Positions 35,638 through 43,412 of a DNA stretch of 64,000 nucleotides are shown one piece after another. The position numbers and the translations under genes are program-made. The DNA comes from an uncultured Arachnia sp. (GTDB taxonomy: Bacteria; Actinomycetota; Actinomycetes; Propionibacteriales; Propionibacteriaceae). The notes below the pieces were generated by a model. The model did no database searches. It was not told the DNA's origin and saw only the letters and a list, made by a program, of their open reading frames with translations. The stretch covers positions 143,760 through 207,759 of the forward strand of contig CAKUBE010000001.1 in NCBI GenBank assembly GCA_934636715.1. The letters are read 5' to 3'. Numbering within the stretch: the first letter of the stretch is position 1; each line of letters begins with the position of its first letter.

Positions 35638-35672
35638 GAGAGCCGGCACCCCGTTGGGGGGTGCCGGCTCTC
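35638..35672. terminator. 15-bp hairpin downstream of rsr
   Basis: GAGAGCCGGCACCCC and GGGGTGCCGGCTCTC form a perfect 15-bp stem with a 5-base loop, just past the rsr stop codon. No T run follows, but its position suits a terminator for rsr. Confidence 0.7.
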
Positions 35673-35678
35673 GTGCCC

Positions 35679-37268
35679 TCAGCCACGGGCGAAGTCCGCG
35701 ATCAGGTTCGGCACGGCGGCGTCGAAGCCTGCGACGTCGAGCATGCCCGCGTCGTCGGGGTCCGCGATGCTGAACCCTGTCGCGGTCATGCCGACGACGA
35801 TCAGCTTGGCCGGGATGCCGGTCTGGGCGCGGTAGGCCCGCAGCGCCTGGTGCGGGTGCACCTTTCCGGCCCAGGTCTCGTTGTCGGTGTACACCACGAA
35901 GGTGTCGACCTCGATGCCCTGCTCGGCCGCGTACAGCATCGGCAGCGCGCAGTCGGTGCCGCCGAAGGGCATGCGGTCGATCACGCGCAGGGCGTCGTCG
36001 AGACGACGGCGCGGCGAGATCGCGAGCGGCTTGAGGGCCGTCCTTCCCCAGCCCATCCCGCCCGAGGCGAAGCCGAACGCCACCGACGACGGCTCGGTCG
36101 CCAACTGCACGAGCGCCAGCGCCGCCGACGCCTCGCGCGCGGTGAGCGGCATCCCGGAGATGGGCACGCCCATCGACCCGGACACGTCCACCGCGAGCAG
36201 CGTGCGCTTGCCCGAAGGCGTCACCGCGCCGAAGGCCGCGTAGAACGCCGCGTCCAGCGCGTCGGCCACCTTCTGCGTCGGCGCCCAGGTCGCGGCGCCG
36301 CGCGCCGACTGCCCGGAGGCGTAGGTGCGCTGCGCCACGAGCACGTTCACCGGGTGCACGCGGGCCTTCTTCAGGCGCGCGGCATCGGTGAGCTGCGCGA
36401 TGACCTCGGCGGTGCGTCCTCCCATCGCCGGCAGCATTCCGAGCCTCGTCAGGCGGGGAAGCTGGCGCAGCAGCGCCGTCTGCGGGAGGCCCGCGTCGAG
36501 CAGCGCATCCCAGACGTCGCGCTCGGCGAGCGCCGCGTCGGGCAGCATCTCCCAGGACAGGCCGTGCGCACGCACGAGCCCCGCCCACGCGGCCGCATCG
36601 GTCGCCTCCTGCGCGGCGACGAAGCCCTCCACGAGGCGCGGGGTGTCGTCGCCGACAGCACCCCGCGCGACCCACTCGAACGCGCCCCGCAGCGCGGGAT
36701 CGATCGTCTGCGGGTGCGAGAGGCGCAGCAGGTCGCGGTGCGACCAGCCCTCGCGCTGGCGGTACTTCACCAGCTGGTGGGCGAGCTGGTCGGCGTCCTT
36801 CGACGTGTACCAGCCGGCTACCGCGCGGCGCAGCCCGCGACCCCAGCCGCGGAACTGCTCGACGTACCCGGCGAACAGGAACAGGTGGGTTCCGGTGCGC
36901 GCCACCCGCGGCAGCGCGGCCAGTGCCGCGGGGGCGGACTCGGGCACCGACGCCGCGTAGGCCAGCGCGAACAGCGCTGGGTTCTGCTTCGGGGCCGCGC
37001 CGCGGGTCGAGACGTCGACGATGGTGGCGACGAGGCCCTCGGGGTCGGTCGCGGCCATACGGGACAGCACCTTCGCGTTGTCCAGCGCGAGCGCGTGGTC
37101 GGAGGCGTAGTAGGTTCCGCCGTCGACGCCCAGGGTGAGGAAGCGGCGCAGCCTGGCCGCGTCGTCGAGCGGGAACACGTAGCCGCCCGCCGAGTTCGCG
37201 ACCTGGCGCGGATCGGCCGCCTCGTTCTGGGGAGTGCGGCGCAGCCCGAGGGTACGCAAGATGTCCAT
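35679..37268 (-). CDS. rsr: Ro60 orthologue Rsr (TROVE domain plus vWA domain)
   Basis: A 529-residue ring-shaped RNA-binding protein. The N-terminal TROVE/HEAT-repeat part (about 20-330) includes GGYVFPLDDAARLRRFLTLG, DGGTYYASDHALA and WSHRDLLRLSHP. The vWA/MIDAS domain (about 350-529) has LLAVDVSGSMG (DxSxS), then GGTDCALPM and VVYTDNETWAG. Ro60 proteins bind misfolded non-coding RNAs in the ring cavity and Y RNAs on the outer surface. In bacteria they work with exoribonucleases such as PNPase and in stress responses. ATG 37268 has GGAGG six bases upstream. Two predicted Y RNAs lie directly upstream on the same strand, and there is no RtcB gene next to it. Confidence 0.95.
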   Translation of the reverse strand: MDILRTLGLRRTPQNEAADPRQVANSAGGYVFPLDDAARLRRFLTLGVDGGTYYASDHALALDNAKVLSRMAATDPEGLVATIVDVSTRGAAPKQNPALFALAYAASVPESAPAALAALPRVARTGTHLFLFAGYVEQFRGWGRGLRRAVAGWYTSKDADQLAHQLVKYRQREGWSHRDLLRLSHPQTIDPALRGAFEWVARGAVGDDTPRLVEGFVAAQEATDAAAWAGLVRAHGLSWEMLPDAALAERDVWDALLDAGLPQTALLRQLPRLTRLGMLPAMGGRTAEVIAQLTDAARLKKARVHPVNVLVAQRTYASGQSARGAATWAPTQKVADALDAAFYAAFGAVTPSGKRTLLAVDVSGSMGVPISGMPLTAREASAALALVQLATEPSSVAFGFASGGMGWGRTALKPLAISPRRRLDDALRVIDRMPFGGTDCALPMLYAAEQGIEVDTFVVYTDNETWAGKVHPHQALRAYRAQTGIPAKLIVVGMTATGFSIADPDDAGMLDVAGFDAAVPNLIADFARG

Positions 37269-37299
37269 GTTGTGCCTCCTTCCGAGGCATCGATGCGGA

Positions 37300-37413
37300 C
37301 GCGGGGCGGGCGTGTCGTGCCGACCGGGTGGAACCCGGCGGAGCCGGGCCGACCCACTCCTGGGCCGGTTTCCTTGTGTGAGAGGTAACCGATCAGCTCC
37401 GGCCCACCCCGCG
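37300..37413 (-). ncRNA. Second Y RNA-like RNA, between the tRNA-mimic Y RNA and rsr
   Basis: On the minus strand, CGCGGGGTGGGC (37413-37402) pairs with GCCCGCCCCGCG (37311-37300), a 12-bp stem with one G-U. The sequence after the 5' strand, CGGAGCTGATCGGTTACCT, aligns base for base with the same position of the first Y RNA (CGAAGATCGTCGGTTATCT), including a CCGR...TCGG mini-hairpin with a compensated pair. The interior has two alternative 6-bp hairpins (CCCGGC/GCCGGG and CCGGGT/ACCCGG). It has no tRNA-like arms. It lies in the rsr 5' leader, so it could be processed from it. Confidence 0.55.
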
Positions 37414-37420
37414 CGTCTGT

Positions 37421-37553
37421 AGGGGCCAGACGGGCAGGGGATCGACCACCGGAGTACTGGTGCTCTACCAACTGAGCTACTGATGAATCAGCGGGGACTC
37501 GAACCCCGGACGCCCAATTCCTAGATAACCGACGATCTTCGGCCCGCCTGGCG
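37421..37553 (-). ncRNA. yrlA: YrlA-type Y RNA (circularly permuted tRNA mimic)
   Basis: The minus-strand RNA is closed by GCCAGGCGGGC (37552-37542) pairing with GCCCGTCTGGC (37435-37425). After the 5' strand comes CGAAGATCGTCGGTTATCT, very like the Ro-binding region of animal Y RNAs (GGTCCGAAG...GTTATCT). Then a T-arm (CGGGG-TTCGAGT-CCCCG, 37508-37492), a closed mini-acceptor (CTGA-TTCA-TCAG) and a D-arm (GCTC-AGTTGGTA-GAGC, 37477-37462) follow. T-arm before D-arm is the reverse of a true tRNA and matches bacterial YrlA. A gene finder may miscall this as a tRNA. Y RNAs gate or tether Rsr. Confidence 0.82.
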
Positions 37554-37554
37554 G

Positions 37555-37588
37555 TATCTAGTGTGTATCGCGCTACACACTTTGTCAA
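37555..37588 (-). promoter_or_regulatory. Y RNA/rsr promoter with operator palindrome
   Basis: TTGACA (37588-37583) is followed after 17 bp by CACACT (37565-37560), putting the start at about 37553, the first base of the Y RNA stem. A perfect inverted repeat, GTGTGTAgcgcgaTACACAC (37580-37561), fills the spacer. TAGATA just downstream is an alternative -10 but would sit 22 bp from the -35. A repressor or MerR-like regulator bound there would control the Y RNAs and rsr. Confidence 0.55.
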
Positions 37589-37605
37589 ACGAGGACCGCA
37601 AAGGC

Positions 37606-37677
37606 GTGCACAGATCTCTGCATGCGTGGAGGTGTGGCCATATACGCGCACCTCCACGCATACAGAGATCTATGCAC
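37606..37677. repeat. 72-bp palindromic repeat, copy 3
   Basis: GTGCACAGATCTCTGCATG to CATACAGAGATCTATGCAC, with centre CCATATA. The arms GCGTGGAGGTG and CACCTCCACGC differ from copy 2 at several positions on both sides at once, keeping the pairing. It lies 18 bp beyond the Y RNA -35 box and 23 bp from the ABC transporter stop. Confidence 0.9.
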
Positions 37678-37699
37678 GCGACGGGCGGGTGGGGGACGT

Positions 37700-39442
37700 T
37701 CAGGCCGACCAGGCGGCCCAGAGCTGGGCGTAGTGGCCGCCGGCGGCGACCAGTTCGTCGTGCGTGCCCAACTCGACGATGCGGCCGTGGGCCATGACGG
37801 CGATCGCGTCGCAGCCGCGGGCCTGGGTCAGGCGGTGCGCCACGACGACGGCGGTGCGGCCCGCCGTCGCCGCCTCGGCCGAGCGTTCCAAGGCCCGGGC
37901 GCCCGCGCTGCCGGCCTCGGCCGTCGCCTCGTCGAGCACGACGACGGGAGGCGCGACCAGCGCGATCCGGGCCAGCGCCAGCTGCTGAGCCTGATCGACG
38001 GTGAGCGGGTGCCCGCCGGTGCCGACCCGCGTGCCCAGGCCCCCGGGCAGCGCCACGACCCAGTCGTGGGCGCCGACCGTGCGCAGTGCCCCTTCGAGGT
38101 CGTCGTCGGTGGCATCGGGCCTAGCCAGGCGCAGATCGTCGGCCAGTGTGCCAGCGAAGGTGTGCACCTCCTGTGTCACCACCGCCACTCGGTGCCGCAC
38201 GGCGTTCGGGTCGAGCGAATCGACGGCGTCGTCGCCCAGCAGGATGCGTCCCGTCGCGGCCGGGAAGACGCCGCCGATCAGCGCGGCGAGCGTCGTCTTG
38301 CCCGCGCCGCTCTCCCCGACGACGGCGAGGCTGCCGCCTGCGGGTATCGCCACGGAGACGTCGTGCAGCACCGTCGGCCCGTCGGGGTAGTGATGGCTCA
38401 CGCCGTCGACGGTGACGCCGAGCGGCGGCGCGAACGGCCGGTCCGACGGCGCGGGCAGCGGCAGGTCCGCGACCCCGACCAGGCGGGTGAGCGCGGCGGC
38501 CGCGCGCAGAACGTTGGCGAAGCTCATGAACAGCGTGCCCAGCGGGCCGAACAGCCGGTGGAAGAGGAGCGCCGCGGCGGTGACCGCGCCGACGGTGAGG
38601 GCGTCGGCCCGGACGAGGAAGAACCCCGTCGTCAGGATCGCCGTGAAGCCGACCGCCTCCGCGTAGTTCATCAGGTTGTCGTAGGTGAGGCTCGCGCGGA
38701 GCGCCGTCAGCCGCTTCGCGTTGGTGTCCACCGACGCGGCCTCGACGACGCGGAGGCGGCGCGGCGCCATCCCGTAGGCGCGGATGGTGGGAGCGCCCTC
38801 GAGCGTCGTGAGCACCTCCTGCGTGCGCACGGCGGCCGACCGGCGCTCGGCCGCGAACCGCGGGGTGAGGACGGGCAGGACGAACCGGATGCCGACCCAG
38901 TGGACGGGGAAGACGGCGGCGAACGCCAGCGCGAGCCGCCAGTCGAGCGACAGCAGCCCGACGGCGGTGACGGCGACGGTGACCAGCGCCATCACGAGGC
39001 GCGCCATGAGCGCGACCGACGCGTTGATCTGCTCGACGTCCTCGGTCACGCGCGACGTGACGTCGCCGCTGCCCGCGGCCTCGAGCACGTGCGGGTCGAG
39101 CTGGAGCGCGTGCTCCATCACGTCCTCGCGGAGCGCGGCCGCGACGGTGACGCCGAGCTGCTCCGTGAACCGCCGGGCGAAGCCCAGCAGCACGCCGGCG
39201 GCCAGCGCGGCGGCGACGAGGCCGCCCGTCAGCCCGAGCACCGCGGCCCGGGCATCGGGACCGCCGACGGTGACGGCGTCGACCACGCGGCCGAGCAGCA
39301 GCGGCGCGAGCACGCCGGCCGTGCTGGCGGCCACGTTGAGGACGACGGTGAGCGTGAGCAGCCTGCGGCGCTCCGCGATGGCGCGCCACAGCACCGTGGC
39401 GGAGCGGCGCGCGGTCGCGGTGGGCAGGATCCGGCGGCTCAT
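37700..39442 (-). CDS. ABC exporter half (membrane domain plus NBD), degenerate signature motif
   Basis: A 580-residue half-transporter: six-helix exporter membrane domain (about 20-320) and nucleotide-binding domain (about 345-580). Walker A is intact (VVGESGAGKTTLAAL), the Q-loop is VTQEVHTFAGTLADD, Walker B with catalytic Glu is intact (PVVVLDEATAEAG) and the H-loop is VVAHRLTQA. The LSGGQ signature is replaced by LTVDQAQQLALARI. Its start overlaps the partner's stop by 4 bp (ATGA), so the two probably form a heterodimer. Exported substrate unknown; such pairs often move drugs, lipids or peptides. Confidence 0.9.
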   Translation of the reverse strand: MSRRILPTATARRSATVLWRAIAERRRLLTLTVVLNVAASTAGVLAPLLLGRVVDAVTVGGPDARAAVLGLTGGLVAAALAAGVLLGFARRFTEQLGVTVAAALREDVMEHALQLDPHVLEAAGSGDVTSRVTEDVEQINASVALMARLVMALVTVAVTAVGLLSLDWRLALAFAAVFPVHWVGIRFVLPVLTPRFAAERRSAAVRTQEVLTTLEGAPTIRAYGMAPRRLRVVEAASVDTNAKRLTALRASLTYDNLMNYAEAVGFTAILTTGFFLVRADALTVGAVTAAALLFHRLFGPLGTLFMSFANVLRAAAALTRLVGVADLPLPAPSDRPFAPPLGVTVDGVSHHYPDGPTVLHDVSVAIPAGGSLAVVGESGAGKTTLAALIGGVFPAATGRILLGDDAVDSLDPNAVRHRVAVVTQEVHTFAGTLADDLRLARPDATDDDLEGALRTVGAHDWVVALPGGLGTRVGTGGHPLTVDQAQQLALARIALVAPPVVVLDEATAEAGSAGARALERSAEAATAGRTAVVVAHRLTQARGCDAIAVMAHGRIVELGTHDELVAAGGHYAQLWAAWSA

Positions 39443-41082
39443 CGCAGCACCAGCTCGGCGTAGGCGGGGTCGGCGACGAGGCCCGCGTGCGTCGCCGTCG
39501 CGCAGGCGCCGTCGGCCGCGATGAAGACGACCCGGTCGCAGCTGGCGAGCAGCGGGGGACTGGTCGTGATCACGAGGGTGAGGCGACCGGTCCGCGACCG
39601 GTATCGCCGGATGCCCTCGGCCATGCGCGCCTCCGTCACGGCGTCGACGGCGGTCGTCGGGTCGCGCAGCACGAGGATGGGGGCGTCGGCCAGCAGTGCG
39701 CGGGCCATCGCGACGCGCTGCCGCTGCCCGCCGGACAGGTTGAGCCCATGGTCGGTGAGGGGATGCTCGAGATCGGGGTGCGCGCCCGCGAGGTCGTTCA
39801 GCGCGACGGCGGAGAGCGCCTCCTCAAGGGCCTCGTCATCAAGCCGGTCACCGATCACCAGCGCCTCGCGCAGCGTCGCGCCGAACAGGTGGACGGCGTG
39901 CGGCTCGACCAGCAGCCGCCCCGCGACGCGCACTGTCCCGAACGCGGGGTGGGCGGCGCCGTCGATCAGCGCCGTCAGGGAGCCCGCCGCCACCGCTCCG
40001 GAGGGAACCACGCCGACGACCTCGCCGTCGGCGGGCGCCAGCGACAGCGCCGCGATGCCGGGGGCGTGGACATCCTCGAACGCCAGGACGGGCGGACCCT
40101 CCGCGGGGCCTGTGGCCGCGTCGTCGCTCTCGAGCGACAGCAGCTCGGCGACGCGCGCGGCGCTGGCCCGGCTGGCGGCGAGCTCCGGGATGAGGTGGCT
40201 GATGGTGTTGACGGGGTCGCTGACGAACATGGCGAGGCCGACGACGGTGACCAGCTCGCCGATCGTGAGCCGCCCGTCGAGCGCCATCAGGCCGACGACG
40301 CCGCCCACCACGGCGAGCAGCACGCCGATGCTGAACGACGTGGCCCCGGCGAACTGCGCGGTCGCGGTGATGGCGGAGACGTGGGCGTCGCGCGACGTGC
40401 GGCTGGCGACCTTGTAGCGGCGGATCGCCTCGGGGACGCCGCCGAAGCCGCGCAAGGGGCGCATCCCGGCGAGCAGGTCCGCCGCCATGCCCGCGGCGAG
40501 GCCGACGGTCTGCTGCTGGTGCGCGGTGCGCCGCTCGAGGCGCGGCCCGAGCCGCGAGAGGCCGAGTATCAGCAGCGGCACGCCGATCAGGATGCCGAGG
40601 CAGAGCACCCAGTCGATGCGGAACAGGAAGAACGCGGTCCAGCCGAGGCCGATCGTCGCGCCGACCATCCAACCGACGACCTCGATGATCTCGGTGGTGG
40701 CGAGCGCGTCGGACGTGACGATGGACAGCTGCTCGCCCGTCTGCCGGTCGCCGGGCCGGGGCCGCCGCGCGAGGATGCGCGCCACCATCTCCACGCGCAG
40801 CCGGTGGGACTCCTCGAGGATCGCCTTCGTGGCCATCCAGTGCCCGCCGCGGGCGCTGAAGGTGAGCGCGGTGAACAGCACCATGATGCCGACGGCGGAC
40901 AGCCACATCGCGCCGCCGTCGCCGGTGCGCACGGCGCGGTCGATGACGAGCCCGAACGCGACGGGGACCAGGGCTTCGCACGTCTGGTGGCCGACCATGC
41001 CGAGCGTCGCCAGGATCGTCCGCAGGCGTTGCCGGCGGTAGATGTCCAGGATCACGGCGCCGGGGGTCAACACGTAGCGCAC
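39439..41082 (-). CDS. ABC exporter half with degenerate Walker A and B
   Basis: A ~547-residue half-transporter with six membrane helices (about 20-310) and a C-terminal NBD. Here the signature is intact (LNLSGGQRQRVAMARALL), but the Walker A position reads GVVPSGAVAAGSLTAL without the GKS/T. Walker B reads ILVLRDPTTAVD, with Arg for Asp and Asp for Glu, and the H-loop His is missing (VITTSPPLLA). It therefore cannot hydrolyse ATP by itself but can complete the partner's ATP site. GTG 41082 (VRYVLTPGAVILDIYRR) is chosen; the frame is open upstream to 41406 through the neighbouring iterated repeats. Confidence 0.85.
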   Translation of the reverse strand: MRYVLTPGAVILDIYRRQRLRTILATLGMVGHQTCEALVPVAFGLVIDRAVRTGDGGAMWLSAVGIMVLFTALTFSARGGHWMATKAILEESHRLRVEMVARILARRPRPGDRQTGEQLSIVTSDALATTEIIEVVGWMVGATIGLGWTAFFLFRIDWVLCLGILIGVPLLILGLSRLGPRLERRTAHQQQTVGLAAGMAADLLAGMRPLRGFGGVPEAIRRYKVASRTSRDAHVSAITATAQFAGATSFSIGVLLAVVGGVVGLMALDGRLTIGELVTVVGLAMFVSDPVNTISHLIPELAASRASAARVAELLSLESDDAATGPAEGPPVLAFEDVHAPGIAALSLAPADGEVVGVVPSGAVAAGSLTALIDGAAHPAFGTVRVAGRLLVEPHAVHLFGATLREALVIGDRLDDEALEEALSAVALNDLAGAHPDLEHPLTDHGLNLSGGQRQRVAMARALLADAPILVLRDPTTAVDAVTEARMAEGIRRYRSRTGRLTLVITTSPPLLASCDRVVFIAADGACATATHAGLVADPAYAELVLR

Positions 41083-41143
41083 CCTACCGCGACCCCTGAG
41101 CGAGTTGGGCTCGTATCTCTGCGGAGGCCGGGCGGCCGCAGGT

Positions 41144-41204
41144 CCATATTTCTCCGGTTGAAACCTCCATATTTCTCCGGTCATAACCCCCACTTTTCTC
41201 CGGT
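41144..41204. repeat. Three 15-bp direct repeats at exact 23-bp spacing
   Basis: CCATATTTCTCCGGT at 41144 and 41167, and CCACTTTTCTCCGGT at 41190, each start exactly 23 bp after the last. They lie directly upstream of the AAA/DUF4143 gene and look like an iterated protein-binding site. The last repeat ends 6 bp before a TACGGT hexamer. Confidence 0.7.
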
Positions 41205-41222
41205 TTGGGGTACGGTTCTGGC

Positions 41223-42485
41223 ATGTCCACCTACCTTTCACGTCTCGCTGACCTCGAGCTGGATACGGCACTTCGTGCAGCAGGAGCGGTGCTGATCGAG
41301 GGGGTGCGAGGCTGTGGCAAGACTGCAACCGCGCGGAATGTCGCGGCAAGTGAGGTGCTCCTCGATGTCGATGACGATGCTCTCGCGCTCGCTGCGGTCG
41401 AGCCATCGGTGCTACTCACCGGCGAAACTCCGCGACTCCTGGACGAGTGGCAACTGGCCCCGGCGCTGTGGAACCGGGTACGACGCGCTGTGGACGATCG
41501 ACAGCTCCCCGGACAGTTCATCCTGACCGGATCGGCCTCGCCCAGCGACGACATAACGAGGCATTCCGGGGCGGGGCGTGTGCTGCGCATGAGGATGCGC
41601 ACTCTGAGTCTCTTCGAGGGCGGCGAATCTGGTGGAGAGGTCGCGGTGGCCTCCCTGCTCGCCGGAGAGTCGGTCTCCGCCAGCTCAGCTTCAGTTGTGC
41701 GGTCTGTCTCGGAGTTGGCTGAGCTGATCTGTCGCGGCGGCTGGCCGGCGATGCGTGGCCTAACCGCTGGTGAGGCGGCGCCGCTGTTGCGCTCGTATCT
41801 CGACGACATCGCCCGCGTCGACCTACCTGCGCTCTCCGGGGAACCATCCCGCGACCCGGTCCGGGTCCGACGGCTGCTTACGGCTATCGGTCGCCATGTT
41901 GGGACAGAGGTCGCCAACTCCACGCTGGCGGCCGATGCCGGTGGCGCTGAAGGCCCGCTGCGCCCGGAGACGGTGGCGGAGTATCTTTCTGCGTTGCAGA
42001 GGATCTTCGTGATCGAGCAGCAGCCCAGCTGGGCTCCGCATCTACGCTCCCGCGATACGGTGCGCAAGAGGGCAAAGCTCCACTTCGTCGATCCGGCACT
42101 GGCAGCCGCAGCAAGAGGCGCGTCCCCTGGCCGGCTGTTGGGTGACTTGAACGCTCTCGGCCAACTCTTCGAGTCCCTTGTGGTTCGCGATCTGCGCAGC
42201 TACGCGCAGGCGGCAGGTGCTCGAGTCAGCCACTACCGTGACGCGTCGAATCTCGAGGTCGATGCGATTGTCGAGGCGGCGGATGGGCGGTGGATCGCGG
42301 TCGAGGTGAAGCTCGGGCAGCAGCGCGTGGATGAGGCCGCCAGGTCGCTCCTTTCATTCGCCCGCAAGGTTGACTCACCGCGCACACCTGACCCGGAGGC
42401 CCTCGTAGTCGTCACCACCGGTGGTTTCGCCTACAGGCGAGAGGATGGTGTTCTTGTAGTCCCCATCACGATGCTAGGTCCCTAG
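41223..42485 (+). CDS. AAA ATPase with DUF4143 (PD-(D/E)XK-like) C-terminal domain
   Basis: A 420-residue protein. The N-terminal ATPase has Walker A VRGCGKTATA and Walker B-like RLLDEWQLAPALW. The DUF4143 region (about 195-420) contains the nuclease-like core NLEVDAIVEAADGRWIAVEV, then KLG, matching the D...ExK pattern of the PD-(D/E)XK superfamily. Family members are common in bacteria and archaea and poorly understood; roles in defence, transposition or toxin-like growth control have been suggested. ATG 41223 has no ribosome-binding site but a TACGGT hexamer six bases upstream, so it may be leaderless. The 23-bp iterated repeats upstream suggest its own regulator or autoregulation. GC content looks lower than its neighbours, consistent with transfer. 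Confidence 0.85.
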   Translation: MSTYLSRLADLELDTALRAAGAVLIEGVRGCGKTATARNVAASEVLLDVDDDALALAAVEPSVLLTGETPRLLDEWQLAPALWNRVRRAVDDRQLPGQFILTGSASPSDDITRHSGAGRVLRMRMRTLSLFEGGESGGEVAVASLLAGESVSASSASVVRSVSELAELICRGGWPAMRGLTAGEAAPLLRSYLDDIARVDLPALSGEPSRDPVRVRRLLTAIGRHVGTEVANSTLAADAGGAEGPLRPETVAEYLSALQRIFVIEQQPSWAPHLRSRDTVRKRAKLHFVDPALAAAARGASPGRLLGDLNALGQLFESLVVRDLRSYAQAAGARVSHYRDASNLEVDAIVEAADGRWIAVEVKLGQQRVDEAARSLLSFARKVDSPRTPDPEALVVVTTGGFAYRREDGVLVVPITMLGP

Positions 42486-42514
42486 CTCGCCGTTGGGTGG
42501 GAGACAATGGGCCC

Positions 42515-43390
42515 ATGAGCAGCGTGTTATTCATCGGACCGGGCCTGATGGGCGCCCCCATGATCGCCAACCTCGTGCGCGCCGGCCACGACGTCAGGGC
42601 GATGGGGCGGTCGGAGGCGTCGCGCCAGCGGGCGGTCGACGCCGGCGCCGAGCTCTGCGACGACCTCGCCACGGCGGTCGCGGGGCGGGAGTTCGTGATC
42701 ACCATCCTTCCCGACACACCCGACGTCGAGGCCATCGTCCTCGGCGACAGCGGCCTCGCCGAGCTGATGGAATCCGGGCAGGTCTTCATCGACATGAGCA
42801 CCATCTCCGCGTCCTCGTCCCGGCGCATGCACGACGCGTTGGCGGCCAAGGGCGTCGCCGCGCTGGACTGCCCGGTCAGCGGGGGCGAACAGGGGGCCAT
42901 CGACGGCGTCCTCACCGTGATGGCGGGCGGTGACGCGGAGGCTCTGGAGCGCGCGCGGCCCGTGCTGGAGGCGATGTCGTCGCGGATCACGCACGTCGGC
43001 CCGGCGGGCAGCGGGCAGCTGACGAAGGCGGCGAACCAGATCATCGTCGCGGCCAACATCCAGGCCGTCGCCGAGGCCATCGTCCTGCTGGAGCGCACGG
43101 GTGTCGAGGTTGAGCCGGCGCTGAACGCGCTCGCGGGCGGGTTCGCGGGGTCCGCGGTGATGGAGGCGAAGCGCAAGGCGTTCCTCCACGGCGACTTCAC
43201 CCCGGGGTTCCGCACCGAGCTGCACAACAAGGACCTGCGCATCGTCGCCGCCGCGGTGGCTGAGAATCGGCTGGCGCTGCCGTTGAACGCGCTCGTCACC
43301 CAGCTGCTCGCCGCCGTCGAGGCCCGCGGCGACGGCGCCCTCGACGACTCCGCGCTCCTCAAGCTCACCCGGGATTTGAACGGCGGCTGA
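42515..43390 (+). CDS. NAD(P)-dependent beta-hydroxyacid dehydrogenase family protein
   Basis: A 291-residue oxidoreductase of the 3-hydroxyisobutyrate dehydrogenase/tartronate semialdehyde reductase family. It begins with the dinucleotide motif VLFIGPGLMGAPMIANL. The substrate-binding DCPVSGGEQGAIDG, catalytic-lysine helix GQLTKAANQIIVAANIQAV and the C-terminal KDLRIV segment are all present. ATG 42515 follows GGGAGACAATGGG. The exact substrate is not determined. The next gene starts 22 bp downstream. Confidence 0.87.
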   Translation: MSSVLFIGPGLMGAPMIANLVRAGHDVRAMGRSEASRQRAVDAGAELCDDLATAVAGREFVITILPDTPDVEAIVLGDSGLAELMESGQVFIDMSTISASSSRRMHDALAAKGVAALDCPVSGGEQGAIDGVLTVMAGGDAEALERARPVLEAMSSRITHVGPAGSGQLTKAANQIIVAANIQAVAEAIVLLERTGVEVEPALNALAGGFAGSAVMEAKRKAFLHGDFTPGFRTELHNKDLRIVAAAVAENRLALPLNALVTQLLAAVEARGDGALDDSALLKLTRDLNGG

Positions 43391-43412
43391 GGGGCCATGG
43401 TTCAATCGGGCC

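Noticed and set aside
37425..37552. Apparent tRNA gene (T-loop and D-loop consensus sequences) upstream of rsr
   Set aside because: T-arm comes before D-arm, the acceptor is a closed mini-hairpin, and the flanks form a stem; this is a Y RNA, not a tRNA.
41144..41204. CRISPR-like array
   Set aside because: Only three 15-bp repeats with 8-bp spacers and no cas genes; a protein-binding site array fits better.
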